Below, piece after piece: positions 1 through 17,659 of a stretch of 64,000 nucleotides of DNA. The position numbers and the translations under genes are program-made. How positions within the stretch are numbered: position 1 is the first letter of the stretch; each line of letters opens with the position of its first letter. This DNA is from Oxyruncus cristatus (lineage: Eukaryota > Chordata > Aves > Passeriformes > Cotingidae): contig VXAY01001307.1 in the NCBI GenBank assembly GCA_013399855.1, positions 1,093,324 to 1,157,323 of the forward strand. The letters run 5' to 3'. Below the pieces are notes generated by a model, which ran no database searches, was not told where the DNA came from, and worked only from the letters and a program-made list of their open reading frames with translations.

Positions 1-3000
1 CTGATGTAGCCACTTACATTTCTGTTGTCTTCTCTTTTAAATTCTGTAACAAAATAACCTTGCCAGTGGCCTGAAGTGGCACTTGACACATAATAAATGC
101 AGATGTTGCCACTCAGTGTAGCCTAGTCAGTGTAGGCACATTGTATGAAGTAATGAAATTACAGTTAAAATGCTATTTCACGTTCAGATTTCTGTCACAG
201 ACAACTTCCATCTTGCTCTCAGGCAAGACCTGGATCCTTGTTTGGTGAGCTAAAGGCATCCTACAGATTAGTAAATGCATTTACAGATGAGAAAACATAC
301 TTATTCTGATTTAACTGCAGTTTTAAGCCTCAGACGCTACTAATATTAGAGTGCAACGTGTCCTTGCATCTGATTTAACATTATTGCTAATAAGTTACTA
401 ACAGCTAATTCACGATTTCAGACCTTAACAAGTCCTGTAATGTGTGAAGTGTAATGAAAACATGACTGCTCTTCTTGAAGGTTCTGATTAAAGAATCGCA
501 TGTTAATTTAAAGTGGCTCCTACTTGTTTTTAGGTGCTCTAGGAGTATAAGAATAGTGTAAACTCAGTTGAGATATAATAGTTTTTGTAAAAGTAGCATT
601 TTGCATAACCTTTGGTGTGTACAGAGAGGGAGATTTCAGTGTGACAGATGGGAAATCAGTGCCCAACAGGTTCTAACATATGTGAGATCTGCCTCGTTCT
701 CATAATCCTCAAAATTATGGTGTAGGAGCCCCAGAATGTGACTGTGGTGTGATGGGACAGTGTTTTGCTACACCTTGTGTCTGGTGGTGCTCTGATTCAG
801 AGCTGGAGCACAACACTATGGGATGCAGAAGTCACACATGCTGCTGACATTAATTACAAAAAACTTACTATAAAGGCTTTTTGGGACATGTTTTGGAGAC
901 CGAAATTCAACCCCAAACCCTGTAATTAATCATACTGAGGCCTAGCTGAAACCCTGAACATCTGCAGAGTTGAAGGGAGCAGTGTTTATCACTCCTGACT
1001 CGCTGCTGAGCTGTTTATTTAGGTGTGGCATGAAGCACTGAGCACCTTACTGAAGGTTAAGATTCCCCTGCTGAAATGCTGCTCAGCTCAGTGAGAATGG
1101 AGAGTTAGTCCCTGTCCTTCCTGCAGTTTTTGGGTCCTGTGTCTCACCCATCCACTGTTAATAGATGTCTCCTAATTTTGAGCTTTGGGGAAGCTTTTTA
1201 TTGAAGACATCTGATGCTATAGAGGTGTCCTGGGTTTCTTGAATAAATTGGGTATGAATTTAGAGCTGTGGTCTTGGAGGCTCTCGGCGGAACTTGCATC
1301 CTGCTGATCCTTACAGTGCCCCAGTAAGGCTCTAATGTTGGAGCCCAGGTAGGCTCTTGCCTCTGGTAAATCCTGAGCATCGATCCCATGGGAAAGGCTC
1401 TTTAACTCGCATACTTTCGAGTATATTTTGTTTTGAACTTTTGGCAGATCTTGTTTTCTAGAGAGAGAACTAAACTTTCCGAAAGTGTAGCTTCAACGTG
1501 ATAGTTTAGTTGTTCTTCCACCTCATTAACTGCCCACCACGAGGTAAGTTCAGTCACGGGGGTGTTTGCTAGAAGCAAGCTTTCCTCTTCAGCTCTCTAC
1601 CTGGGTTTTCTGGAAAGGAGATCAAATCCTGTCTTTTGAATTCCCACTCTGAGATGACATAATTATTACCTAATTGTGTCTGAGCAAGTTATACTGAGTG
1701 GGAAATGCAAATATTCATTCAGTGCTCTGGTGTGACCCAGTTCACTTGGTCCAGAGATGTTTTCAATTATTTTTTAACTTTTGTCCTATTCTGTTGTAAA
1801 TGAGAGACTCTTCCAATCTCATTGTTTGGTTACTGAAGTCAGCCCTTTTTTTAATTTATTTCACTGTTTCAGTATTGGAAAAATGTAGGGAAGTATGAAA
1901 CCAGTTTGTTTTAGTGCTTCTATACCCTGGATTCCGTCGGAAGCAGTTTGGAGCTTAGTTATTGACCATTCCCATTCTTCAAATGGAAAATGAAATACCA
2001 AATGCGTAGTTCTGTATCTGATAACTGAGGCGGTCGTATCAAATTCAGAAAGAATACTTCATCTTCGGACTTAAAATCAGTCAGATTTCACAATAGGGCC
2101 TGGATTGGCACACAGGCACCCTGGGAAGTTCTAGTCTGCTGTGGTAGAAACAGGATTTGTCTATGGCACAGAAAATCTGCGATTGGGGATTGTGGGTGTG
2201 GCTCCTGAAGTGGCCCAAGTGGGGTTTGCTGATGAAAGCTGAAGTTCCAGCCCTTGCTCTCCTTCTCCTTCCCATCTTGGCTCGGTGCTCTTTGCAGCTT
2301 TCCAGATCACCTTGTTGATCTGGCTGAGGATTCAGCTCCCGGGTGTGTTTTTGCGTGAATCAGCTCACTGAGGAGGTCGCTGGCAGCTCAGGAACGTGCT
2401 TAGAATTTGCTCAAGGAGGGAATGCCCCTTTGAAACTCAGCTGGGGCAATTCTGATGTTCCTACAGAGCATCAACATTGATTTTCTTTTTTTTCCCTGCA
2501 AATTGAATGTATATTTTAATAGCTGTTCTTTATGCCATAGGTGAGAATTAAGGACAAAGACATGGAGGTGATTCTACATATTAAGGAATTATTTAGAAGA
2601 GCAACTCAGCTTTCTTGGAGTTCCTCCTTAAAACTTGGTCTTGTGACTGAAGTTAATTCTGCTATACATTCACAGCACCCAACTATTACAGCTTTAGTTT
2701 TCCAGTGCGTTTTTGACTTGTTAATGAGACAAAGGCAGATGAGGAATATTGTCAAAAATGCAAAAACACGAACCTGGGTGGACACTAATTAAAGATATGT
2801 AGGTTGTGATTCAAGTATGTTTAGCAGCATGTTGATAATGTTGGTGATAAATGATTCCTGCATGGAGCTGCTGCCATAAAAAGGCACGAATGACAGGCTC
2901 ACCTAGGAAGAGTTGAGGAATCTTATTCAAGCTTAATGCATTATCTGATTCATTAGCAATAAAATATTTATTCTGGAATGAGGAAAAATACTGAGAAGTA

Positions 3001-4241
3001 CCTTGCTTGCCCAATGGATTTTTTGGCTGTGTGCAACCAGCCAGAATAAAAGGAAATAATAAAATTATTTGACCTCCTGGATGTTAGGGAGGATTCTACA
3101 GCAATCTGATTGGTCCATGTCACATTGGCAAATCTGCTTTAGTACAGCTTGTGTTCCATTGGGCTCTTAAGTGCACAGGGAGCCTCTGGGAAGGCGAACA
3201 AACATGAGCAAAGCCCACCAGAAGGCAGGTGATAAAGGGAAGATGGGCAGAGTAGTAGGGAGGCATCCCAGGTAAAGGTCAGAGGTTCCTTAGGGAGGCA
3301 AGTGGTGTTTGGAACCAGTGGCATCCTGTAGTCTGCGAGTCCAAGAGCTTTTTCAGGTTGCCTGGTTACCTTGCTCTCTGTCCAGGAGATCCAGATTGGT
3401 TTGGCTCTACAGGGATTCACACACGGATGTGTTATGATGGTACAGTAAAAAATTTAGCTGGGACAATTTAGTTCCTTGGCACCCAATGCCAAGAGCTTAA
3501 CTGAGACTGAGGGATGAGACAGGGAAAGACCACTTAGTTTACCTCAGTCTGTTACTCACAACACAGAGGAAGAACTAAACATCCAGACAGCACTGAAATT
3601 GGTTTTTCTGCCTTAAAACCCCTTGCTCCACCAGGTTTCTTATTGTGTGTTTGATTCAAAGCATTCCAGTCCAGGTATCTGACCGTTATGGCAACAACTT
3701 CAGACTTAGGAAAAGGTGCTTCTGTTAAGCTAAATGCTGCTGAAATAATTTAGATGATTATGGAGTGGGTGTTGATAATATACTATTGAATTAAAAGCAT
3801 TGGATCCAGCTTAGTGTCAGGATAGACTGACAAACCTGTGCCATACCAGTATTTCCTCACTGCTATAAGTTATTCTTGTCTAGGATGCTGTTTTGAAGAG
3901 GTAGTGTTTTTGAGCAGGGGACGGTAGAAATAGGAAACAAAAGGTCTTCTTAATGATTTGTGGGATGAGAGAGGAGTTCATTCATCACCTTGTTACTGAG
4001 TTCCTCTAATGCATTTAAGTACATGGTTCATTTGGTTTTTCCGTGGAAGTACTGCACCAGGTAATACTGGAAAGGAGTTGACCAGGAGTGAAGGTGGCAG
4101 GTGCAGACAAAGGGGTGGACAAACTACCAAAGCTGTGTGACAATCCCCTTGCAGGCACTGCCACAGCACCTGGGCAGTGCCACAGACTGCAGTGTGGCTG
4201 TGCTGGGAGTCACTTCCAGGGCACTCTGCTTTTTCCAACAG
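1..4241 (+). other. EIF4H: EIF4H intron 1 (3' part)
   Basis: No coding exon is recognisable here. The first EIF4H exon, which encodes the Asp/Tyr/Gly-rich N-terminus, is not present, so the window opens inside intron 1. The sequence is AT-leaning with no CpG island. Short open frames at 2541-2792 and 4088-4351 have no recognisable protein content. The intron ends in a good acceptor (pyrimidine run, AG at 4240-4241). Confidence 0.75.
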
Positions 4242-8590
<4,349 letters not shown>

Positions 8591-9459
8591 GTCTGGGGTT
8601 GGGAGGGAATGGGGAGGCGGGAGGAAAAGCAAGACAGTACAGAGTGACTAGCTCTGCTGGAATGTCAACCCTGCAGTTTACCATTCCTGCCATCTGGTAT
8701 TTGTCCTCTTTGAAACCGAAAACACAGAGCTTGTGAATGCATGTCAGCTGTTAACAAGTGGTTTTTAGTACGTTCTTGGCTTTGCTGTATCTAGTGCCTG
8801 CTTTGTGCTGAGTTTCCCTCTTCTGTTTCCTTCCAAGCAGCACAGTTGCCAGTAGAAAAGGCAGTGTGGCTGCTTCCACGAGCGTGGAGGTCTCTGGACA
8901 AAGGTGCTGCTTCACTTCTTCCTTTCTGGGTTTGTTTTACTTTAGAAGCACAGGTTAGACTTAGTTATTTCCCTGTATCGTTTCCTTTTACTTCTCAGTG
9001 CTCCTCTTCTGACCTGCATGTCTCGTTCTGTATTGCTGTGGCTCTGAAGAGGAAAACTGAAGAGTCCAGATGAGTTGAACAGAGAAATGTCCAGTTCTAA
9101 CCGAGCAGTGAAATACCATTTCTGACAATTGGTGATAGTTGCTGTTCACAGCAGAGCCCCTTATATAGCTAAGGGGGGGCAGCTGCCCTTTCACAGGGGT
9201 TGCCAGGAAGGATCAATTTAACGGATGCCTTGCCTGACAAGCCTTGGGAATAACTGGTGGAATCAGTATGGATAAAGCCTCTGCCAGCAGCCTCTTCCTG
9301 CTGGCTGTTGACTTCCAAATGGTACGATACCACTACACCTCTGAGCTCAAGGTTAGTGCTGCAAAAACGTGCCTGTTTGAGCACAACTGCTCACTGGCTC
9401 TTTCTGCTTACTTTTTTGGGTTTTACATGTTTGGTAAATTTTTAAATGAAGTTTCTACC

Positions 9460-9465
9460 AATAAA
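9460..9465 (+). terminator. EIF4H: Candidate proximal EIF4H poly(A) signal AATAAA
   Basis: AATAAA about 870 bp after the EIF4H stop, followed within 15 bp by a long U-rich run and then a GU-rich stretch, as expected of a cleavage site. Confidence 0.4.
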
Positions 9466-12400
9466 ATTGACTTTTTTTATTTTTGTTGAAGGAGTGTATA
9501 CTTTGCCACGCAGTATTTGATCGCCACTATCCCCTGTATTTCTTTGCCCAGTGGGGTACAGTTTTAGGACCTCAGCTTTTAGAATACCTTGAAAGTGGGC
9601 AGATTAGAAATCCTTCTGCTTTAGATTCTCATGTAAAACTTTGGGTAAAAAGCATCTCGTGTTGCTGCACCTCTTTTCACTTTCTTGCCAGGGTTGTGTG
9701 GGAGGAGGGAGGGGAGGCTGGAGCAAAAGGAGAGATCATTAATGTTGAAAACCAAAACCTGAGGTGTGGATGTGTCCAGTGCATGGGAAAAACTTGGCCC
9801 CCCAGTGCCAGTGCTGAGAACAGAACAGCCAGCACCCCAGAGTACTTGCAAGAGGAGTTTGGAAGCATGGCTGCCCCACTACCAGCACCACTGCTAGTGA
9901 TGAATTTCTTCCCTAAAAGTTCCTGTTGTAAGTCAGAGTCCCAGCAATTTACAGAACTACTCTTTCCTTCCTTCTGCCTTTCACTTAATCTGCTTCTGAG
10001 ATAAGAACCATTTGTCTAACACGAATACTTAATTTAAGACAGACATGCATTTGTGTGGTTGTATTCCAAACCAATAATTGATCTATTTACATCTTCAATG
10101 TGGAAAAGATTTTAAGAACAAATTCCCATATAAAAACTCACCTCTAGTCAAGACAGTTGACTTTTAAATGTAAAAACAAAGGAAAAAAAAAATCCAAACA
10201 CTTAACACATTCTGCTTCATAACAAAATAAATTTATGGATATGGTATTTTGTGAATGATCTTTTAAATAAAAGAAAACATTAAGTAATATTTAACATTGG
10301 TCTTTATTTGAGTCTGCTCTAGCATGTTTTTCCCCCCCTCAGTTTTCAAATATTGTGTTAATTTGTACCAGAGCCATTCTGATACAAAATCAGGGGGGAA
10401 GAGGAAAAGATAAAGGGGAGGAATCTAATCTAAACAGTGCTGGAACAGTGAAGTAAAAATTGTTTCTGGGTGGAAATGAGCCCAAGTTCTTTGCCGTGTG
10501 GTTTCAGTGTCACTTCAGTGCCATTGCTGAGGCTGCCAGGTGGGACTTGGGGTGCTACAGCTCCTCATGCTGTGTCCCACAGGCTGGGTTCCTCCCAACT
10601 TTTCCAACTGACCTGTTTTCCACCAGACTTAACAGTTAAAGAGACTGTTGCCCTGTGGCTTTGAAATACGTGCTTATTGCAGGGTAAGTTAAAGGAGGTA
10701 GAGCCATGATTTTATTGAGGAAATGAGCTCTGACCTCCGTGCTGGTTTTACTGCTTTCCATGGCCTGAAAGGATGGGAAGTTCTTGCCTCTGGCTACTCA
10801 GTCCACCTTCTCTTTAGACCTCTCACCACGGGTTGAGCAGAGTCCCAGCCCTGCTCTGGAGCCTCTGGGTGTCCTCCCCGACCCCACCCGAGGTGTGTGT
10901 GGAAGGGCAGGGCTGGCTGGGGGAGTTGCTGCCCTGCAGCTGCTTCCACAGCTGGGCTGTCAAACCCAGTGGTGGAACCAGTGATTTCACCACTGCGTGG
11001 AGGAAAGGAGCCCTGATTTGTGAGAGAGGTGGCAAATGGCTCATCTTGGTTCTAGAAATCTTTTTCCGTGTCTGCCAATATTGGTTTGGTCAAGGGTTTC
11101 CCACTAGTGAATGCAGCCTGATCCCAACATCATTTAGTACCTTTTCTTTTCCTTTTTCTAGTTCTTCATATGCAAACATTCATGGTTTCTTTGGAGCATT
11201 CCACACTGTGCTTCCCATGCAGCTCAGGGTCAGACTCCTCCAGTCCTTTTTCTTTCCCTCCTTCAAAATTTTACCTGATGAACATTTTCCTCTCCAGAAG
11301 CCCATCAAACCAGCTTGTGTCAACAGCTGACACAACTATATTTAATATATGGATGTGGCATTTTAAGTTTTCTAGGAGGAAGCAAGATTATTTTCTCCCC
11401 ATCCCACCAGCAAAAAGCAGTGGAGGTTTAACCTGTAATGCTTAACTTTATCTGCAGCTTAAAGCTAAGCCTGGCATGGCAAAGCCCAGACCGAGCAGGT
11501 ACCAGCAGTGTAGCAAACGGATCACTCACTCTGTGGCTGTTCATGTTCTCACCGAGTTATTTCCAGTAGCTGTGCAGAGCTTTCTTGGAGCTTAAACTTT
11601 CAGAAAAAGAAAACTGAAGGTAGGAAGGCAGCAGGCAGTTTTTGGAATTGGAATTGAGTTTGCTGCTGCAGGAAGTGCTTTGGGGTGTCTTTCCAGCTGG
11701 GCTGCAGGTGTGGAAGGGGGGGTGTCTGGAAGAGCTGTGGGACACTGCAGGAGTGAACAGCAGCATCTAATGTGCTGCAGAACTCCTTGGCAACCACCAA
11801 AAATTAAACTCCACTGAGCTCCCAAGCCCAGGAAGGCCCCTGGGAGAGCTCATCCCAGTCCTCAGGGCAGCGCCCAGTGCTGGCACGGGGGTGTTGCCGA
11901 CTCGCTGGGCTCTGCAAGCCTGGAGCAGCTCCTGGGGGTGCTCTTTGTGCCTGTGGCCATCGAGGTTGTTCTGATGGCTGAAGAAAAAGGTGGAGGAATG
12001 TTCACACACTCAAATAACGGGCTGGTGATGGCAGAGTCACGTTAAATTCATGCCCTCGAGTGTGGCTTTACAGGCCTTCCTAAGGCAGCAACAACTTGTT
12101 CACCTGCTGGCACTGCTGGAAGAGTCTCTAGTGCTGACCATGAATTTCTGAAGTTCTGCAGGTGTCCCAGGGTTGGTGGTGATGGGGACTGTGGCCAAGC
12201 CTCACCATCCCAGGGCAGTTTTGGATGATGCTGGTACTTTTCACTTGTCATATGAATACTGTGATAGTTTCAATCCTGACTTTGGCACATAGTCTAGTAG
12301 GAGCATTTGCTACCTGTAGTACTGGCTGCTGACTTGGCTTCAGGAAAGATGACAAAACGGTGAGAGTTTTAGAGCAAACCCTGTGATATTGCAATCCCTC

Positions 12401-13963
12401 CTTTAGTAGGAAAGATTTAATCCTAAAGCCAGCAAATCTTGGAATGCACGTGCAGCCCCTTCTCCAGAGCGCTGGCGCGTCGCAGCTTCCAGAGCAGCCC
12501 GTGTCCCACTGCCTGGTTCGGGCAAAGCTGCTTGCAGTGACTTCACCAGGATTCCCCCTGCTCCCCTGGGTGTGTTTCGGGCACAGGCTGTGTGTGCCAG
12601 CTTGGCTTCAGTCACTAGTTTTCTGTCCCACCCTCGTTCCTTCTCCGTGCGTGGAAGCGCCTCCTCGTTATTCCCACTCGCAGCAGGAACGAGGGTGATG
12701 AGCTGTTAATGTTGAGCATCTTGAAATCCATGTTGAGTTTCTGTTTTGCGTTCGGATGGTTTCTGTGTTTCGCTACCAGATGAGCACAAAGGCTCTGAAA
12801 GAACGGAGTTGCTCCTCTATCCTGGCGTATTCCAGCCTAGAATCAGTTACCTTTGTAGTTCTCAAGGGCTTCTCTGGGATGGACTCTCGGGATGAAATTT
12901 AGTAGGTGTTGCTTGTCCTAAATTTTTAGAAAGGGGAGTTTCTGTGGCTGAAGTGGAATTTGATTTCCAGCTGAGACTGGAATTTTCTCATCTGGAAGCT
13001 GACTCCTTCCTCTCAAAAGCCACTTAACCACTGCAGGAACGAAGTGTATTGAAAGTGGCAGAGAGCCATCTTTTATTTGGTGCATACATTTTCTCCATAT
13101 AATCTGTAATTTATTCTGTTGTTCGTGATACCACTTGCTATACAGTGTTAAACCAAACATTTAGGATGGTGTAATCATATTTTTGACCTTGCTTTCTGAA
13201 AGGCTTTAACCCTTCAGTGCCAGGCACTTGACTCTCAAGCCTGATGCACGTTAGTAACAGCAATATCTTGATGACATTGTGTGTTCTGGACTAACTGGAG
13301 AAACACTCCCAAAGCTCTGGGCATGTGGCTGGCACCTCTCCCGGGTGTTAGGGCCTGCAGGGGAGCTCTGCTGCTCCTCCTGGGTCTGTCCACTTGGACC
13401 CAGCAGAGATGGGCACAAGAAATGGGCAGTCGGGTTCTGGTGGCACGTGTGGTGTCACGGTGTGCTTGGTGTCAGTCTGAGATCGTGTTCCTCATCTCAC
13501 TCCCTCTACCTGTTGGAGTGGCTAAATCAGAGGCATTTTATGGTTTCCTTCTCCACCGTGGCAGTGACTCTGTTCTGTGACATCTCCTGCTCAGTGTGAC
13601 ATCAGCTTCCCCCGTTTCTGTCCCCTCTGCAGCAAAGTGCATCCAAGGGCTGTGAGGACTTACCTGTACACTCACCAATTCCTGTGTAAAGCTCCAGAGT
13701 ATCCCAGGGTTGATGTTTCGGGGATGGTGTTGCCGGGAACGCTGCCACCACCTTTCTGCCCAGTAGGTTTCAGCCAGGTTAGTGTTCCCTGTGGCGGGGA
13801 TTTGCTTCCTGCCACGAGATTGTTTTGTTCACGTCACCGTGCTCCCGAGATCTGCCTCTTTCTTTTAAATAAACCAAAAAACTCACAAAGTACCTCTATA
13901 AACCCCTTGCAAAACCTGTACTGTAACAACTCCGTATAATTTGTATCGCTGTATAAAAATTCA

Positions 13964-13969
13964 AATAAA
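13964..13969 (+). terminator. EIF4H: Candidate distal EIF4H poly(A) signal AATAAA
   Basis: AATAAA with an overlapping A-rich upstream region and the downstream element CTTTTGTGTCC. It marks the last plausible end of EIF4H before the intergenic region. Confidence 0.5.
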
Positions 13970-13990
13970 AGCATTCAAACCTTCTAGGCT

Positions 13991-16900
13991 TTTGTGTCCA
14001 AATTTCAGAATTACTGTGTCTACGAGGACAAACTAAGAACGGGAAGAAGCTCTGTGGCTCCGTAGGGATGTTCAGGATCTGTCTTTGCAAACTTGGGCAA
14101 AGTTCTGTGAAGCACCCAGGGCTGTGAGCTGACTTTCCACTGGGTGGTAGCAGCATTTATGTTCCTTCGGCAGGAACGGAGCCGCTTTCGGTTTCAGCTC
14201 GGAGAGATCCGACAGTGCAGCAGGGGCAGGGGGAGGAGGTGGCACTTCCCCTTTGCCTGGGGGAAGGCCCATTCCACTCCAGCAAAGAGAAGAGCCGTTT
14301 CTTGGTGTGTACAAACACACCCAGCACTACTTCAGCAAGACAGAACATTTCCTCCAAGACGCAGCTTTGCGTTAAAGCTGCTGTGAAAATTTGGCAAAAT
14401 GGGTAATTAGTGGGATGAGACATGTGCTCATTCTGCCCCAAAGCTCAGGGGGTTTGGATGCTGGTCTCCTGCACAGCAGGCAATGCTTGATTCACAAAGC
14501 TTGTGAGCTTGGGGAGAAAAAAGCCTGTTGGAGCTTGGAAAACCTGGTGGAGCCTTCTCAAACCTTCCAGCCTTGGGTGTGTTTGTGCAGAAGGTCAGGT
14601 TTAGGTGATGCAACCCTTTTCCAGCCCTTGTCTCACTGCTGATTTCTAATCAGTGTTAGTCACAACACCTGTTTCAAACAAAGCCAGCTGGTCTCTGGGC
14701 AGCCCCCACCTTTATCTGAAAGGATGTAAACCAGCCCTGGGGGCCCTGGTCCTCCCAGACCCCAGGTAAGCTGGGCAGGGTGGAAGGTGGGTTCTCATGA
14801 TCTCTCTGGATCAAGAGATCCCTCTGCAGCTGCTCAGCTTTGGACTGAAAGGTAAAAAAGCGGGGCTGGGGAGCTGGGGAAACTGCCTGAAGGATTAGAA
14901 GCTACGTGTTTGTTATGGGGTGGGAAACAAACCTGAGCTGAAATGGGTGAGCTTTGAAAAGGACATGAAGGGTGAAATGTAAGGTGGTGTTTTCTATAAC
15001 TCATTGCTGTACATAAAAACAGGGTGCTCCTGCCTCTTTGACCTGTTACCAGACCAGAAACGGCTCCTAGCAGCAGGTCTAGACGAGGCAGAGGGGTTCA
15101 GGAGGGAGAGGCTGGTATCCCAAGCTGGGTTTGGTGCCTGAGGGATTGTTCTGTGTGTGTTGGAGGGGCCGAGTCTGGCCTTAGGAAGAGCAGAGCCCAC
15201 AGCTGTGCTGGGAGGTGCTTGGAGTGAGGGCTCTCATCCTAAACTTTACATCCAGCCCTCAGGTGAAAGAGGAACAAGGGAGTGTGTGTTACTGAAGTAG
15301 TTACCCTCTAATCGAGGGGGTCGGCCTCTTGAGGGGACTGGTGTCTTTGAAGGTCATCACCCTGCCCAAGAGCTGTTGCATCACGCTGGGCTGACCCTGC
15401 TGCTTTGCTCCCTGGGCACAGCAGCAACTTCTACCTGCTCTGGAGGGGCTGGGTGGTTGAGCAGGAGACAATCTGGGGACTCCCAGGAGGTGCAGCCCCT
15501 GCCAGCTGTGGTAACGTCCGCACCACAGCACTGAGTCATCCCTGAAGCGGTGGGAACCACCAGAGAACCTGTAAGCAAATACGTGGCACCTTTTTAGCAG
15601 TGCCTGTTCCTGATGAAATCCACTTCTGATACCAGAGACGAACTGCAGATATCTCCGGCATGTTCAGAGTATCGGTTCTGCCACAAAGAACTCTTTTGCA
15701 AAACTTCTGTTGTCAGCTGATGTTTGAAAATGCACAAGCCCTTCTAGAAAGCTGTTAATAAACTACTACCTCTGCTAGAAATGCCAATTTTGGGGCAACT
15801 GTTTTGGCAGACAGGAAAGCATTTCACGTTATTTAGCGTCCTTCACGCAGAGGCCAGCCAGAAACCATGTGAGCAATTCAAAGCTGGGTCTGCCTCTTCC
15901 AAACTTTGCTTCAGATTACAGGTACTGATTTTAAGATAGGCTTCTGCACCCGAATTTGGCCTGGGAACAGCTCTGGAGGGCGCACCAAATCATTATGGTT
16001 TGCATCTCAGGTTAGAATTGGAAGAAAGTCTATTTGCACTTGGAGTGGTTAACTATCTTATCAACTCAAGGTCTCCTCTGCAAGCCTGATGGCCAGGTTT
16101 CACCCCAGAACTGCAGAAGTCGTAGCCCCTTGCCTACTTCATCGTTTCTGCGAGAGGAGGGTCGCCTTCTCTCACAGGGAGCTTGGGTGTGGGTGGCCGG
16201 CTGTGGCGGCTTCTGAGCGCCCTAATTTAAATACAGCGAAATTTCCCTTTACTGGATAATTTACATGCCTGTGTGTAAGGGGGGCTTCGCAGAGCCGCAG
16301 TGAGAGCAGCACGAGGCGCTTTGTTTGCAGTTGTAAACGCGTGTGCCCCGTGGCTGTCGCTCCAGGTAGCGACAACTGCACAGTTGTCTCTGTGTGTGTG
16401 TGTGTCTGTGTGTGAGTGCAGGCTTTGCCAGCGCTGGAGCAGCGTCTGCATTTCGTGGCCTGTGACGGGGCTCTAAGCATATAAATTCCACATTATTCAT
16501 AAGCACCCCTTATTCTATCCGAAAAAATTAAGGAATTTTTTTTTTTTTTCTTTTTTAAGTTCGTTTTCTCAAGAGAGGAATTGCGCCTGCTGCCTGCAGG
16601 CTGCCAGCGCTGAAGCGTAAGAAATGATTTTACTCTTGCAGCCCCAGGGTTGGCCATTAGCGGTTGTGAGCTCAGCTATTTGCTGCCTTTGACACTTGAT
16701 ATCGTCTCTTCTGTGAAAACTAAGAGAGGACTTGCAGTTTGCTGTGTCAGCTTTGAGTTTTTCCAGGCAGCATCTGCCGCTTCCAGTGAGTGGTGTTAAA
16801 TCCTGCAAAGGCACTTCACTGAAAGGAAACCTGAATTTTTTTTGGGGGAGGGGGGGGCACCAGCCCCGTCTGATAGTCGAGGGCTGCTTGGAAAGTAACC

Positions 16901-17659
16901 TCGGTGCTGGGTGTGGTTCTGTGCTGTCACTGAAAACCGGGAAATGAACTCTATAACCAGTTCGTGAGGTTAGAAAGTTGACGTTATTCAGTGCTGAAGG
17001 TACCTGGGGATTGCTCCACAAACTGTGTACATCAGTCATCAAAACTTTTAACACATCTCAGCAAACGCAGGAATTAGTGTTTTTTTTGGCTACAAGTTAC
17101 ATCATTCTCTTGTTAATTAGTACTCTAACTTCTATTGCTAATGATTCTCTCACTTCTCATGCTAATTAGTCCCACATGCTCAGTTTCTATCTCCTTTTGG
17201 GTCGGTGGCCTGTGGGTTGGTGATCACAGATCCCCCCCGCCAGAATTACCTTTGGAGCTGATCCCAGCAAAATTACTGCCCCCTTATTCTGGGAGTCCTG
17301 CCAAATGTCCTAGTGGCCCATAAATCCTGCCATTACCGGTGGTACATCCCTCTTCCCAAGCCACGTTAACTTCCTCCCCCAGGTCCGAGAGCGCTGGAGC
17401 ACGTCAAGCCCGAAATTTTAATTTAGTGGGGTTTTTTTGTTTTGTTTTTTTTTTTCCCTGACACACGGACATCCCCCAGAGCTTGCCCATCAGCCACTAC
17501 CTGTTTCACAGATTAAACCTCACGACGTTCTACCCCCCCTACTGCTGCACGGGCTCCTTCTTAAAGAAATACAACTCGTTCGGTAAACGATGCCACCCGA
17601 GCCCCTTCCTCTCCCCACGGCGGACAAACCAAGGGGCTCCTGGCAGCGCCTTCCCCCGG
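13991..17659. other. Intergenic, EIF4H to minisatellite
   Basis: I see no exon, RNA gene or identifiable transposon here. The region is GC-moderate and includes one short TG tract. Several 60-160-codon open frames lack recognisable protein features and have no supporting splice sites. Confidence 0.5.
16391..16415. repeat. (TG)n microsatellite
   Basis: A TG-dinucleotide run interrupted once by TC and ending TGAG. Confidence 0.9.

Larger units (their letters stand above)
8591..13990 (+). other. EIF4H: Probable EIF4H 3' UTR region with tandem poly(A) signals
   Basis: No coding exon is recognisable. AATAAA occurs at 9460-9465, 10226-10231, 10266-10271 and 13964-13969. The last sits in an A/T-rich stretch followed by a U/GU-rich element (about 13985-14000), which is the best-formed mRNA end. 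If it is used, the 3' UTR is about 5.4 kb, much longer than the human one. Use of any of the sites cannot be decided from sequence alone. Confidence 0.5.

Noticed and set aside
2541..2792. 83-codon frame in EIF4H intron 1
   Set aside because: No similarity to any family I know. The ATG is preceded by an acceptor-like CATAG, but there is no donor in phase and no conservation evidence.
9483..10004. 173-codon frame downstream of EIF4H
   Set aside because: No recognisable domain, and it lies in the probable EIF4H 3' UTR.
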